A stretch of 60,053 nt of DNA from Pilaira anomala. Its lineage: Eukaryota > Mucoromycota > Mucoromycetes > Mucorales > Mucoraceae. Of the stretch, positions 1 through 11,248 are shown piece after piece. Every line of letters begins with the position of its first letter. Position 1 is the first letter of the stretch. Below the pieces are notes generated by a model. It worked only from the letters and a program-made list of their open reading frames with translations. It did no database searches and was not told the DNA's origin. The stretch spans positions 1 to 60,053 of the forward strand of contig JAIXMQ010000111.1 of the NCBI GenBank assembly GCA_025716855.1, written 5' to 3'. A program made the position numbers and the translations under genes.

Positions 1-126
1 AAAAAATAGTTAAAAGGTCTTTTTAACGAGTAGAAGAGATCTAATAAACTTGCGTATGTAGATGTAAATAGCCTTTATTATATTTTGAATTTTATGTGGG
101 AAGCATTTAGCATTATTTAAGATAAA

Positions 127-963
127 TTACTGATTGATAAGAAAACGAGGATTAGATTTCATAAGCAACATTCTGGTGACACCTTCATATTCAGAAGCCT
201 TTGTATATGTTATATCGAAAATTTTTTGCAGCTCTTGAGTGATATAAATCAAACTTTCTACTTGAATCTCTGTATCAATAAGTCCGACCGAGATATTTTG
301 AATTGCTTCATTGATTAAATCACCCAAATTTTTAAAGGCGACGTTCATAGGGATTGAAAAATCTGGCAATTTCGACAAGTCTTTGGAAAGCTCGGCAAGT
401 TCATCAATTCCAGATTTGTTTTCAATTTCCTTTGCTCTAGCTTCGTCTTCTGCGGGAATATCCACGGTGTAGAAACTTCTAGCACATTTCTTTACTACAG
501 AACAAAACATAGAAGAGGTTTCTCTTTTGGTTTCTCTGGGCGTGTTTTTCGAGCTTCGATTTATTGATTCTTCATTTACAATATTGATATATTTTAAAGT
601 TGATAATTCAATACAGTGCTTATCCCACATAAGGTTTCCTGTAGCTTCTGAAAACTTCTTAACTTCTTGAGCGATTTCTTCAATGGTATTTATATCAAAG
701 GTTCCAACCACCTTTGCAATCTTCAGCTCTCTCAATATTATTTTTAAGTTTTGTTGAAACTGTTTGCATGTATCTGATATTTCTTTCCAGTCCTTGTATA
801 TAGAAATGTGCAAGCTATCCCATTCTTTAAACAATTCAATGTTATTGCTTTTACAGTATTCACAAATCTTCTTCCATAGATTATGAAAATCATCCATCGA
901 GTCCCATAAACATTCTGCTTCTGTTTTCATCTTATTAAAGATAGTTTCAGTTCTGTTCTGCAT
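127..963 (-). CDS. alpha-helical coiled-coil protein, partner lacking a hydrophobic hairpin
   Basis: Single-exon ORF of 278 residues starting at the ATG at 963. I do not recognise a named family. The protein is almost wholly helical, with long charged amphipathic stretches, and has no signal peptide or membrane segment. Its first half aligns by eye with the next gene upstream (1537-2400): both have an acidic residue followed by Cys, a run of Leu/Ile heptads, an EL+I motif, then FD and a second long helix. A shared LGDL motif lies in the second half. The two are therefore likely paralogs in tandem on the same strand, about 570 bases apart. The main difference is that this copy lacks the central hydrophobic segment. 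A soluble partner plus a hairpin-bearing partner is the layout of ClyA/Xax-type two-component pore formers, but that is a structural analogy. Other coiled-coil functions are possible. Confidence 0.6.
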   Translation of the reverse strand: MQNRTETIFNKMKTEAECLWDSMDDFHNLWKKICEYCKSNNIELFKEWDSLHISIYKDWKEISDTCKQFQQNLKIILRELKIAKVVGTFDINTIEEIAQEVKKFSEATGNLMWDKHCIELSTLKYINIVNEESINRSSKNTPRETKRETSSMFCSVVKKCARSFYTVDIPAEDEARAKEIENKSGIDELAELSKDLSKLPDFSIPMNVAFKNLGDLINEAIQNISVGLIDTEIQVESLIYITQELQKIFDITYTKASEYEGVTRMLLMKSNPRFLINQ

Positions 964-1536
964 TCAAATTAACGTTTATTACTTTATTCTTGATGTAAAA
1001 AAAAAAAGAGTATGTATTGTGGATATTATTTTTTAAAAATATATCAATTATAAACAACAGAAAGAAATAGTTTTGTAAATAAATTTTTTTTACATAACGC
1101 TTTATCGTTCTTTTTTTAGATAAATTTATGATTTGAAACTTAAAATGTTGTTGCGTGTTTTTTTAAAAGAAAATGTAGTTTCTGAATATTGTCGATTAAT
1201 AAGAATCATAATACTGGTAAGAAACTTGATTATGGAAATGCTTTAAATAAATAATAACTTGGTGCCCTTATTAAAGAAAAATCGAAGCTACAACATAGCT
1301 TGGAAGCGCACAGCACAGTTGTAATATTTATAATTAATCTAATGCCCTTCGCTTTAACTAGAAATAGTACAAGATTTAAATACACCTAAAAAAATTAGGT
1401 AAACTTAACATGAAATAAATTATATGCTTGATTTGAGCAATTATAGTTTTGTTTGCAAATTTTTATTTATGTAAACAAATTAAAAGGATATACAAAGGAA
1501 CATTACTTTTCGCAAACTTGTTTATCCTAACTGAGA
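964..1536. other. intergenic stretch, no gene seen
   Basis: AT-rich spacer between the two paralogous helical genes. It should hold the promoter of the 127-963 gene and the 3' end of the 1537-2400 gene. I see no ORF of note, RNA gene or repeat. Confidence 0.6.
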
Positions 1537-2400
1537 TTACATGTTTGAGCTAAAACTCAATCTTGAGAATTCTTCCTGGAGCTTCTTAGCTTGATTTATC
1601 ATATCAAGAGTCATAATTTCAACTCTTTCGGCACATAGAGTATTAGAGAATCTTAACGCCTTTTCGAGAGATTTTAAGTACTTGTCAAGAGAAGTAATAG
1701 TGCTTGTAAATTTAAAGTGAGTGTTTTCTGCTTGTCTGAATAAATCGCCTAATTTTATCTCGAGGCCGATCAAACTTTCTAAAAGTTTTTTATCTTTGGC
1801 GTAACGGAATGCTTGGTGAAGAGCTAAAGAAGACACTATAGCAACAATAATGACGCCGCCTCTGAACAATAGAGAAACTGGGAAAGCTATAGCTGTATCC
1901 CATAACCATGGTAAGAACAAAGCAGATGAAGCCCCTACCGCACCTACTTCTGAAATTAGCTTATTATTAAGTCCAATATCAGATATGTTTTCTTCGAGAA
2001 GTTTCTTCTCTCTCTCAATTTCGGGAAGAAGATAATCGATAGTTTCTTGAACCATTGTAGCGTCATATGTGTGAGAAGTAACTACTCTTGACAACTCTTC
2101 TATGCTAGTTTTCATTTCAAGCAAGGCCTCTTCATCAAACTTTCTCATTAATTGGGAAATTCGTAACTCTTGTGTTATGTTTTGTAATAAATCTGTAGCT
2201 GTATTGCAATCTTCGGAAAGTTTGCGTTTTAGAGAATCAAATTTCTTGTCAACTTCATTACCACGTCGGTTAAGCTCACTCGTTTTCTTACTTTGGTCTT
2301 CTGTTAAGCTTTCACATTTTTTAATAATGCATTTAAGTAGGTCAAACAAGTGTTTTGGAAGCCACTTTCTTAAACTTTTTAATATTTTTTCAAAATCCAT
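1537..2400 (-). CDS. coiled-coil protein with central hydrophobic hairpin, alpha pore-former-like
   Basis: ORF of 287 residues from the ATG at 2400. An in-frame ATG at 2484 would add 28 residues with no clear feature; I prefer 2400 because the paralogous similarity begins after it. Residues about 20-150 are long charged amphipathic helices. Residues about 153-198 form a strongly hydrophobic, Gly/Ala-rich stretch with a central turn (PWLW...LLFRGG), long enough for two membrane-crossing helices. Charged helices follow to the C-terminus. A hydrophobic hairpin between two long coiled coils is the plan of ClyA/HBL/Xax-type alpha pore-forming proteins. There is no signal peptide. It has a tandem paralog without the hairpin at 127-963. 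Assignment to that superfamily is inferred from architecture only; a mitochondrial or ER membrane-anchored coiled-coil protein would look similar. Confidence 0.6.
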   Translation of the reverse strand: MDFEKILKSLRKWLPKHLFDLLKCIIKKCESLTEDQSKKTSELNRRGNEVDKKFDSLKRKLSEDCNTATDLLQNITQELRISQLMRKFDEEALLEMKTSIEELSRVVTSHTYDATMVQETIDYLLPEIEREKKLLEENISDIGLNNKLISEVGAVGASSALFLPWLWDTAIAFPVSLLFRGGVIIVAIVSSLALHQAFRYAKDKKLLESLIGLEIKLGDLFRQAENTHFKFTSTITSLDKYLKSLEKALRFSNTLCAERVEIMTLDMINQAKKLQEEFSRLSFSSNM

Positions 2401-2484
2401 ATTTTGATAAAAGAAAAAGGATAAAGTAGCACAAATCAAGTTGTTCTTCGTTTCAACCGCTTTTATATTGATTAGATTAATCAA

Positions 2485-3330
2485 TCATGATTTTTTAATT
2501 TTTCTGTTCTGAACTAGATTATACATCCTACATCATGTTGGTGTCATTATGTTGTCGTAAAAAAGAATAAACTTGGATATCTGTATTAAAATATTCCCAT
2601 GAAAAAACGGCTTTATAACCAAAATTTCGAGATATAATGTTTATCTTCTATTTAAAAAAAAATCGGATGAAAATATCTTACAGTAATACACATGTTAAAG
2701 TTCATTAATCAAGAAGTACATTTTATCATTAACATTTTTATTTTGAGAAATCCACCCCAAAAAAAAAAAGATAGCTTTTGTGTGATCTTGATTGGATCAT
2801 CGATTCCCACAATGTCAAAAGTTAAATAACTGCTGTGAGTAATAACATTTGCTATCTAATATATAGTCAGCCAAAGGATTAAATGCTCGTAAGTTGTTTG
2901 TTATACTTGTTTTTGGGAATCAAAATTTTTATTCTTTATGTAACTAAGAAGAAGACAAAAGAGCGGCTTTAATTCTAAGTGAGGTAAAATTATAACAAGC
3001 AAATATTTATAATACATGTAAATCCTTTTATACAAAATAAAATTATTGCTTCTGTATGTATACACATACATACATACATACATAATATAATCTCAAAAAA
3101 GAAAGAGGATAGAGTTTAAGTTGATACTGATACAGCTTATCTCTAAGTTTATAAAGTTTATTAGTGTAATTAAAAGGATAGTGTGTATATACAAGAGGGT
3201 GTTGAGAGATAATAAATTAACGTGAAAAATAGGAATAAAATATGTACTGATTCTTTGTTTCTTATCTCTCTTTCTCTCTCAAAACTGGAGTTAAGGTACG
3301 AACCAAAAAAAAAAGGGAAGAAAAAAGAAT
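2485..3330. other. intergenic stretch with a tetranucleotide repeat
   Basis: Region between the coiled-coil gene and the 3' end of the BST1 gene. It contains a short (CATA)n microsatellite near 3062-3083, a CT-rich stretch at 3265-3282 and homopolymer runs. No gene is recognised. Confidence 0.55.
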
Positions 3331-6266
3331 TTAAGAATGCTTTTTGCTACCAATTCTGATATGATCCATCAAGTAATGGTATAATAACCGCCCATAATGA
3401 GAATCTACAAAGTGAAGTACTAATAACCAGGCTATAAAATCGTTTGAAAGAAAGTAAAGCCAATGTGTATACTTGATGCCGTACAGGAAGGCGTAGATGA
3501 TAATATAATACATTATCAAGTATGTCATGATACTCCAAAATCTAGAAAATAGGTTAGAGAATATTGAATATAGCAATTTTTTTTTTTTTATATATATTTT
3601 ACCTGTTTCTTTGACGCGGTAACATTTTGCGGTTGCTTGTAAGAAGCTCAACATATATCATGATTGGAGCGATTGATAAAACGTTATGGTCTGACGAAAA
3701 AGGGACAAACCAGTGTACGGATATATTACGAATCCAAACAAGAAGAATTGGCAAATTGAATGGCAAGAGTGTAAAAAATAATAGGAAAATAGAAAGCATA
3801 TAATTGTATCGATTTGTTCTTTTGATATCCATTCTACCAGTCTAAAATTAATAATTAGATACATATGAGAGTAAAAAAAAAAAAAAAAAAAAAAAAAAAT
3901 AAGAAAAAAAAAACTTACGGCTATCCAAGCTCTTACCAAAGATCTAACACAAGTAACCAATTGAACAAGAAAAGCAACTACAAAAACAAATTGGTAGGGA
4001 ATAAAAGTAGCAACTAATAAAAACAAAACAAGTGTTGTGATTGCTCTGCGTTGGATTTGTTGTTGTCTCGTCTCTTGATTATGAGACATTGGCCAAACAC
4101 CCAAACCACATTGATTTGAAAAAAAGACGGAAAGATAGGCAGAGAGACGTATACCACCATCTACAGCTAACCAAAGTAAGCTAACAATACCCGTGCTTAG
4201 AGCTAACCCAGCAAGTGGTATCCACCAAAAGAATGGATCTGTATTTCCAGTCATGACATCTTGCCATGATATACTAGTAGAGGGTAAATACCAAAGATCG
4301 TCAAAAGTATAATACGTGGATGGAGAAGCGCACTGAGCAATACTGCAGATTGCAACGCAGACCATAACAATAGGAATCGATCTTTGAAAGCAATAAGACA
4401 ATCCTTGTCCAAAATGAGGAAAAATACCAGAATCATTATAACACTTAATTTGGCTTGCGAATACAAGCATTACAATAATAAATGAGAATGTAGCGAGCAT
4501 AATTCCGTTTCTAAAGCCTAAGCGACCAGCACTACCGTACCAATCGATCGAAAGGTCTAGTTGTAATGGCTCGGGACAAGAAGGGTCCATCCAGATCTGA
4601 AAGGATAATCCATTTTGGTCTATATCACGCGAGCTACTAACAATAGATGCAAATGCTGTACGTCCATGAATGGATACTTCTGTTTCGTCTTCCATTTTCC
4701 CTGCCAAGTTAACATAGAATTTAGATTCATGCATAGTTGATATTGACTGACGTAAAAATGGAGAAAAATGGTTCTCATAAGAACGACAGTTAGGTCTTGA
4801 GACTTTTAAATGATAGGCTAATATAGGGCTTTCAATTGATGGTATACGAATTGAAGTAAAAAGACCAGGTCCAGTCTTGACATGAACACCTTCAAGTGCA
4901 ATGGCTATGAAAAAAAAAAAAAAAGAGTAATTAGAATAAATCTTCCATAAAGTATTCGTATTCAGCTTACATAACATAGACTGACGAACAACTTCACTAT
5001 TTCTTCTTGTCCTGAATGATTCTATCATTAAAAAGCCACCATGTCCTTTATCTGCGATCGCAAGATAGGAGTAGGTTCCCATTTCTTTGAATTCAATACT
5101 TGCAAACGAAAAGGTATTACCAGAGAATGGGAAAATATCTGTTTCAGTCGAAGCAGGGATAGGAACACTGATAGAGTTTGCAGATCTACATGCGATTCTA
5201 GTAGCATTAAGGGTTTGACCATTTAATTTAGAGCATAAAAGTAATTCAAATCTCCCACTGGTACCAATTTTGCTATCTGAAAGTATAGCGAAAGCATCTG
5301 CATTAGCTACAGTAGGTAACAAGACAATTTTTGCAATTGGATCTTCACCAATCACTAATTTTTCACCTGGTCTTAAAAACAAAGTATCTGTTTCTAATAG
5401 ATTGAAGAAAGTCAAATTGCCTTTTACCAAGGATAAATGTATGAGCTGCTTGTGTAACATTGATAGTTTTTTTGGGGGGATTTTTTTTTTTTTTTTTTTA
5501 CATACCTAATTGAAGGTCAGAACCATCTCCTTTACGATCTTCAAGACCACTTAAAAAAGCATGACGCATAATTTGCATTCTTTCTTCTAATGGCTTCGTT
5601 TGAGGACCTCTTCTGACATCTACAATATCGATTAAAGTTTTTGACACGACCTTAACTAATTGATTACACGTCAAAATTGAAACATGATCAGCACCTGTCC
5701 AAACATTAGGAATTGCAGTCGAAAATACTGTGAAACCATGCGTTTCAGGTACAATGGATCCAATATTTGTTGAATCTGAGCAGACAGTATTATCTAAAGT
5801 ACCTCCAGCCATTGAAATAATTGAAATATCTCGAAGTGATTCATGATGATATCTATCGTTATCATCTGCTTCCATGGCGTGCTTTGAGAACCCTTCTTGC
5901 CAAAATTGATTGATATCATCGTAAAGTTGTGATATTTTCCAATCAAATGGTGCAGGTGGCAGCATATGTGGTGTGGACATGGTGATAATTGTATTGATTG
6001 TACCATGTTGGTAATTATTCATGGTAAACATGGCTCTAGCCACAATACCCCCCATTGAATGTCCAATGATAATAACCGAGGTTGGGTCTGGTAATTTTGT
6101 ATTGTCTGCATAATCTATTTTTCGAGTTTGTGGATATAATTTAAGAATATAATCGATAGCATCGTTTAAGTATTCGGCTTGTTCTAATATAGATTGACCA
6201 TGCAGAGCAGAAAACTCTTCGTGAAAGTCCACTTTTTTTTATATCGTTAATATAAGCTTTACAAAG

Positions 6267-6299
<33 letters not shown>

Positions 6300-7015
6300 A
6301 AACCTGTAAAAAAATCTAAATTTCTTATACCGTTTTGCCATTTTTCACTATCTCTAGCGTAATTTCGATAATAATAAAAAGAAGCTTCTGCAGCTAAAGA
6401 TCTTACTTGCTTGTAACTACCAGCGTGACCATGTATAAATAATACCGGGACACCAGTTGGCTAAAAAAAAAAAAAAAAAAAGATTATAAGTTTTTTTTTG
6501 TAAACGAACATATTTTTATTTTTTACCTGGTCAGTAAAGTCGATACCTTTTTCTCGATAAAGATATAAACCATATTTTCCAGCGAACCGAGTCATTTCAC
6601 TATCAAAGCCAGTTTGTTTAATATATTGTGGTCTCATATAACTTTCTTGGCAACCTGAAACATCTCTTTGGTGATGTTGAAAGGAATCCAACATGATGTA
6701 TATGGAAGCAATTGAAAAGAATATCATGAGTAACATTAAGAAACGACTAAGTTTTACTAGACGGTAAAGTTGCGGTAAAATAGCACGGTTTAAAGTGGGG
6801 GAAGATGGTGGAGAAGGAGAAGAATCGGGTGAAGACATCCTACTTGTATTCAAATGAGTTGTATTATTTAAAGAATGTAAAAGTTGTTCATCAGTTCGAT
6901 CGATCCTAAGAAGAGGTATTGGGGGTTGTTGTTTTTGTTGTTCTTGTTGTTTTATTTTTATATTTTTATTATTATTATTTTCTTTAGAACTAGATAATAC
7001 GCTGGTATCATTCAT
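3331..7015 (-). CDS. BST1: GPI inositol-deacylase (Bst1/PGAP1 family)
   Basis: Seven exons fit in phase: 7015-6527, 6460-6304, 6231-5506, 5393-4971, 4904-3919, 3841-3603, 3541-3331, giving 1076 residues. This enzyme removes the acyl chain from inositol of GPI-anchored proteins in the ER, which allows their export and quality control. Exon 1 has a low-complexity cytosolic N-terminus and one membrane segment (about residues 98-117). The alpha/beta-hydrolase part carries FIHGHAGS and the nucleophile motif GHSMGG (Ser about 274), then a GADH motif before CNQL. The C-terminal half has a lumenal beta-rich region and several hydrophobic helices, as in PGAP1. Length matches fungal Bst1. Exon 4 start is the least certain join: the strong acceptor at 5394 keeps phase, although the frame is open upstream to 5460. 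A possible 5' UTR intron with a poly-T tract lies at about 7030-7115. Confidence 0.9.
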
Positions 7016-8050
7016 TTCATGTAAAACTAAAAAAAAAAAAAAAAAAAAAGGCTCTTGCAAAATAAAAATAAAATAAAAAGTAAAAAAAAAATAAATAAAT
7101 TTTCCAAACGTCACCTGTAAACAATTCATTTTGCACAGTGCCGTTTTAAAAAGCCAATTGGAAAAAAGTTGCTCATCAGATTTCCTACTGTTTTTAGAAT
7201 GAAGTTTAAAATAACTGAAAGTAATTTAGAGTTAATTTTGGAATAAGGTTTTTGAGAGAATAGAATGAAAACAGTGTATTCAAAAAAAAAAAAAAAAAAA
7301 AACAATTCAGATTTTTGTTTAAACAACTTTCAAACTAAACGGAAATTAATCCAGTATCTAAAATAAAAAACAGGAAGGGTACATCTAAGTTACCTAGATA
7401 AGATACTTGACCGTTGTTTCAGATACTTTTTTTACGTAGATGTTTATCTTGCATTATCAAATGAATCGATAATAATCTTTGTTTATTACACTTTTGTATA
7501 ATAATAAATAGTAAGACAGGCACAACAGCCAAGTCTAAAGATGGAACAATGATATAAAATAAGAAACAGTGTTTTTCATCAGCTTGATTCTTTGAAATAA
7601 CTACATTTTCATTTATATATATATATATATGAATATATATTTTAGTCAAAAGGTAAATGTATCAAGCAAGGTTCATTATATAATGATAAAACTATTTATA
7701 TAAGCAATATCACAAGTCATTTAGATAAATGGTGTATATAAATATTACTCTCTCGCTCTCTCTCTCCTATGTTCCGATGATACACAATTAACTATATATA
7801 CTTTAGAATCAACACCCCGTTATTTAGTACATTACTTTGTGCCTTATCTGAGTTTCAGCGATTCATATCTTATTGTTATCACGGAACAACGATTGTGGAA
7901 TTAGCGTTCGCAAAAAGCAATTTTAAATAACCGTCAAAAAAAGGGTATCTTTTGCCGGAATAATTATGGATTTGCACCCTATTTAAGGCAAAAAATCTCC
8001 CATTGGAGGGAGTAGACACTAAAAAAAAATTTTTTGTTAAAAAATATAAC
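7016..8050. other. intergenic region between BST1 and a small orphan gene
   Basis: Divergent upstream region of BST1 (-) and the 8051 gene (+), with poly-A/T tracts, an AT microsatellite near 7615-7640 and a (CT)n tract near 7750-7768. Open frames here are short and run through homopolymers, so I do not call them genes. Confidence 0.5.
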
Positions 8051-8371
8051 ATGTCTTTTTCTTTAAACCGTTTTTTTTTTCTTTCTTTCTGTATTGTTTA
8101 CATCTTTTTAAACTCTTTTATTACTATTATGTCTGAACCAAGCTATATGGATAATGTTATATCTCGATTTGGACATCATCTTTCTCCAAATCAAAGAACA
8201 ACTCTATCAGATTCAATGGTCTCTAATTTACAGCCAACAAAAGCAGGTTCTGGTTATTTAAAAGCTTATAATTACAGAATTTCTTCAAATAATGCTTCTT
8301 CTATCAAAAGTTCTCCAGGTATTAAAGAGACCAGTGTCACCCCGATGTGTGACGTGCTTGCGACCAAATAA
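8051..8371 (+). CDS. small hypothetical protein, possible signal anchor
   Basis: Intronless ORF. From the ATG at 8051 it encodes 106 residues, with a hydrophobic N-terminal segment (about residues 8-25) that could be a signal peptide or anchor. A second in-frame ATG at 8129 gives an 80-residue soluble protein without it; the DNA between the two is T-rich and could simply be leader. The mature part is Ser/Asn-rich with no Cys pattern and one late Cys. I do not recognise it. It is followed closely by the convergent small gene at 8483-8855. Confidence 0.45.
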   Translation: MSFSLNRFFFLSFCIVYIFLNSFITIMSEPSYMDNVISRFGHHLSPNQRTTLSDSMVSNLQPTKAGSGYLKAYNYRISSNNASSIKSSPGIKETSVTPMCDVLATK

Positions 8372-8482
8372 TTTTTTTGTAATATTATAGCAAACTTTAA
8401 ATTATTATTTCATATTTATATGCTAAAAAGTAACTAGTAATACTTTTTTTTTTTATTATATATATATTATATCCCCCTTTTA

Positions 8483-8855
8483 TTATTCATATCCATCATC
8501 CTTTCTTTTTTTTTTTAAATCAATCAATTTTAATAAATTCTTATTCATCAGTTCCAATTTTTGTGTTTGTTGTTCAAGTAAATGATGGCATATGTTTGCT
8601 GTTAAATGATATGTAAGGTACGACTTGTGTAACAAAAATGTAGTCAATAATAAGTTTACCACGCATAACATCACTCTGATCAATCAAGTTGGATTCTTTA
8701 AAGGTTAGACTCTGAATTGAATCAGATATGGTCTCTCTCAAGTCAATGAATGATGGAACGTTTCTAATAATAATAATAATGCGTTATTATATATACATTT
8801 GTAATACTTTTTTTTTTAAAAAAAAAAAAACCTTTAAATAAGGTACGTACGACAT
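8483..8855 (-). CDS. small coiled-coil protein, three exons
   Basis: A continuous small protein of about 74 residues is obtained by splicing a 5-nt first coding exon (8855-8851, donor GTACGT), a middle exon that begins after the TTATTAG acceptor near 8767 and ends in ATG-CGT-G before GTAAAC near 8657, and a last exon that begins after a TTTAACAG acceptor near 8604 and ends at 8483. The product starts MSNVPSFIDLRE, has an amphipathic helical middle and ends in a Lys-rich coil. The phase fits at each junction, but the first exon is very short. No family is recognised; size and helicity resemble small subunits of tethering, Mediator or kinetochore complexes, which is only a guess. Confidence 0.4.
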
Positions 8856-9102
8856 TTGGTAAATAATATGATGAAAAGCATGAAAGAAAGAGGAAGTAGT
8901 CAGGAACCGTGAGAAGTCATTTTTTTTTTTTTATTTGTTGAAAATAGGGTGTGTGTGAAAAGTATATATTTTTTGTTCTCATGACTTGTAATGCATAACG
9001 TATAAAATCCCCTAATAAACCAAAATATTTTTTTTTCTCTCTTTTTTTTTTTTCTCTTCAATTCTATTCACCCTTCTCTTTATTTTTTTTATCTATTTGA
9101 AT

Positions 9103-9577
9103 ATGGCTTTCATTACATTTGTTCGTGCTAATCCTGCTTTAGCTCCCCTCTTTTTATTCTGTGGCGCCGGTTGCGTTGCTGCTGTATCGTAAGTGTTGTA
9201 TATTTTAACGAGATAACATAATAAGAAATAACTAAATAAACAATTCTTTAAATATTAGATATCCAGGTAAATATATATATAAAAATATGTTTTAATTGAA
9301 TCACACTTTTATATCTGTGTTAACATTTTGTATACATATATAGTTTACTTGCTTAGAACTCATCCTGAAATTGAAATTGATCGTAAAAATAACCCTTTCC
9401 CTTGGCAACGCGTTCAACAACATCAAAACCTCAAGGTAAATAACATAATAAAAGAAGAAAGAAAATACGCATTTGTATTCATACTCTTTTTTTTTTTTTT
9501 TTTTCACTGTTTAGTTCATCAACGCCAGCCCCGAATTCTATGCTGCTCGCAAGAACATGAAGAGTAACTCCTTTTAA
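9103..9577 (+). CDS. MLRQ/NDUFA4-type respiratory chain subunit (B12D-like)
   Basis: Four exons fit in phase: 9103-9188, 9259-9266, 9344-9435, 9515-9577, giving 82 residues. The protein belongs to the NADH-ubiquinone reductase MLRQ family (NDUFA4), a small single-pass protein of the inner mitochondrial membrane found with complex I/IV. Shared features are an N-terminal NPALAPLF segment like HPSLIPLF of animal NDUFA4, one membrane helix with Gly/Ala spacing, a YLLR motif after it, and a C-terminal RKNNPFPW like RNNPEPW. The second exon is only 8 nt, yet it is needed to keep the frame. The upstream region is a long CT-rich tract. Confidence 0.85.
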
Positions 9578-10372
9578 ATAACTCGGTTTCTTGTCTTATA
9601 CATATTTCTCTCTCTAACTTTGTCTCCTTAAAATAAAACACCTCTATTTCGTAAGGTTTTAATTCATTTCGTGTTATTAAAAAAGATGAAAGCTTTGTGC
9701 TTGAAGCGGCTTACGCAACGGAACATTTTTTTTTTTTTTTGGTGCATTTTGTACAATATTAAAAGTACGACATGAAAGGATAAATTAAAAGATGGTGCAA
9801 ACATGAATAACTACATTTTGTAGACTTTGCCATGGAATTGCGTCCAAGTAGTATATATATATATAGTCTTGAGGTTTTCATGTTGTTCGTTTTCACTATA
9901 CCACATTTGTTATAGTGATTGTATCACATACTTACGCTAGGAGTTACTTCAGCCTAGTTTTGCATGAGAGTAAATAATATCAGAAATTTAAGTTCAAGTA
10001 CAACTTGACAAAGGGATGTTTTTATTTCCTTAAAAAATGTTAATGATGTCGTGTGCTAGGTGGGTTATTAGGTACATTAGTTTTTTTTTTCATGATTTTC
10101 CCATCATACCCTTTTGTAACACTAGTGTAATTGGTCACGCAAACTCTTTGGAAATACGTCTCCTTTTTCTCATTTTGTTTGTTGTTGTTTGTTGAAGAAC
10201 TCTTTGTTTAACAATTAAAAAAAAAAAAATGGTCTCGGGGTAAAAAAAAAAAAAAGGTAATACAAGCAACGTCCGGACCGGACAAAAAAAAGCCAATTTT
10301 CAATTCAATTAAACAGCAAGAAAAAAAGAGCAAGTTGTAAAAGATTCCTCTTTATCATCATCCATAATTAAT
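9578..10372. other. intergenic region holding the RPS14 promoter
   Basis: No ORF of note. It contains several poly-T and poly-A runs, and near its end the perfect palindrome described separately at 10271-10283. Confidence 0.6.
10271..10283. promoter_or_regulatory. 13-bp perfect GC palindrome upstream of RPS14
   Basis: GTCCGG, a central A, then CCGGAC lies 90 bases before the RPS14 ATG. It is the most GC-rich patch in its surroundings, with poly-A on both sides. A dyad like this suits a dimeric zinc-cluster or similar factor. Function is inferred from position and symmetry only. Confidence 0.4.
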
Positions 10373-11248
10373 ATGGTAAGTTTTTGTAAAAAAAAAAAAA
10401 GGGATGCATCCAAGTGGAGTTATGAACTCATCCATCTGTTTATATGTTATAGTCCAACAAGAAGGTTGCCCCCAAGGTCGTTGAGAAGGTCACTCTCGGT
10501 CCTCAAGTTCGTGAAGGTGAGCTCGTTTTCGGTGTTGCTCATATCTTTGCTTCTTTCAACGATACCTTCGTTCACATCACTGATCTTTCTGGTCGTGAAA
10601 CTATCTCTCGTGTTACTGGTAAGTTTTTTTTTTGGATTTTTATAATATATATATATACAAAGGACGCCACTTTTTCTTTATTGAAAGAGTCGAGCGGCAT
10701 GTGTTTCTTTTTACTCTTTTTTTTTTTCTCTTGGTTTTTTTTTGTGTGTAATTCTCGTTATAAAAGTATGTTTTCAATTAAAAAATGATATATATATTTT
10801 TTTTTTGAAAATAAAAGCGTACTTGAGAAAAACACAGAAAAAAATCAAGAGAACAAAAAAAAAAGTAAAGGAAGATTTTTATGAAAAAAGCCATTTTCTG
10901 ACCAAATCATACACATCCCCCTCCTGTGTACCTTTTTTTGTTTTTTTTTTATTGTTTTATAAAGGTGGTATGCAAGTTAAGGCTGATCGTGATGAATCTT
11001 CTCCTTATGCTGCTATGTTGGCCGCTCAACAAGTTGCTGCCAAGTGTAAGGAACTCGGTATCAACGCTCTCCACATTAAGCTCAGAGCTACTGGTGGTAC
11101 TGGTACCAAGACCCCTGGTCCCGGTGGACAAGCTGCTCTTCGTGCTCTTGCTCGTGCTGGTATGAGAATTGGTCGTATTGAGGATGTTACTCCCATTCCC
11201 ACTGATTCTACCCGTAGAAAGGGTGGTCGTCGTGGTCGTCGTCTCTAA
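10373..11248 (+). CDS. RPS14: 40S ribosomal protein S14 (uS11)
   Basis: Three exons: 10373-10375 (the ATG alone), 10453-10618, 10965-11248, giving 150 residues. uS11 sits on the platform of the small subunit and helps form the mRNA exit channel. The protein shows the whole family pattern: [38 protein letters not shown], the [14 protein letters not shown] loop, [10 protein letters not shown] and the basic tail [11 protein letters not shown]. Codon use is biased to C-ending and GGT/CGT codons compared with neighbours, as expected for high expression. An intron directly after the start codon is common in fungal ribosomal protein genes. The second intron is about 350 bases, long for this window. 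AATAAA follows the stop by about 65 bases. Confidence 0.97.

Noticed and set aside
2102..2407. Plus-strand open frame of 101 residues
   Set aside because: It lies antisense within the hairpin-bearing coiled-coil gene, and its composition follows from that gene.
3841..3918. Membrane-protein-like poly-Phe stretch in the BST1 frame
   Set aside because: It is an intron with a long poly-T tract; GTAAGT and TTTTAG ends remove it in phase.
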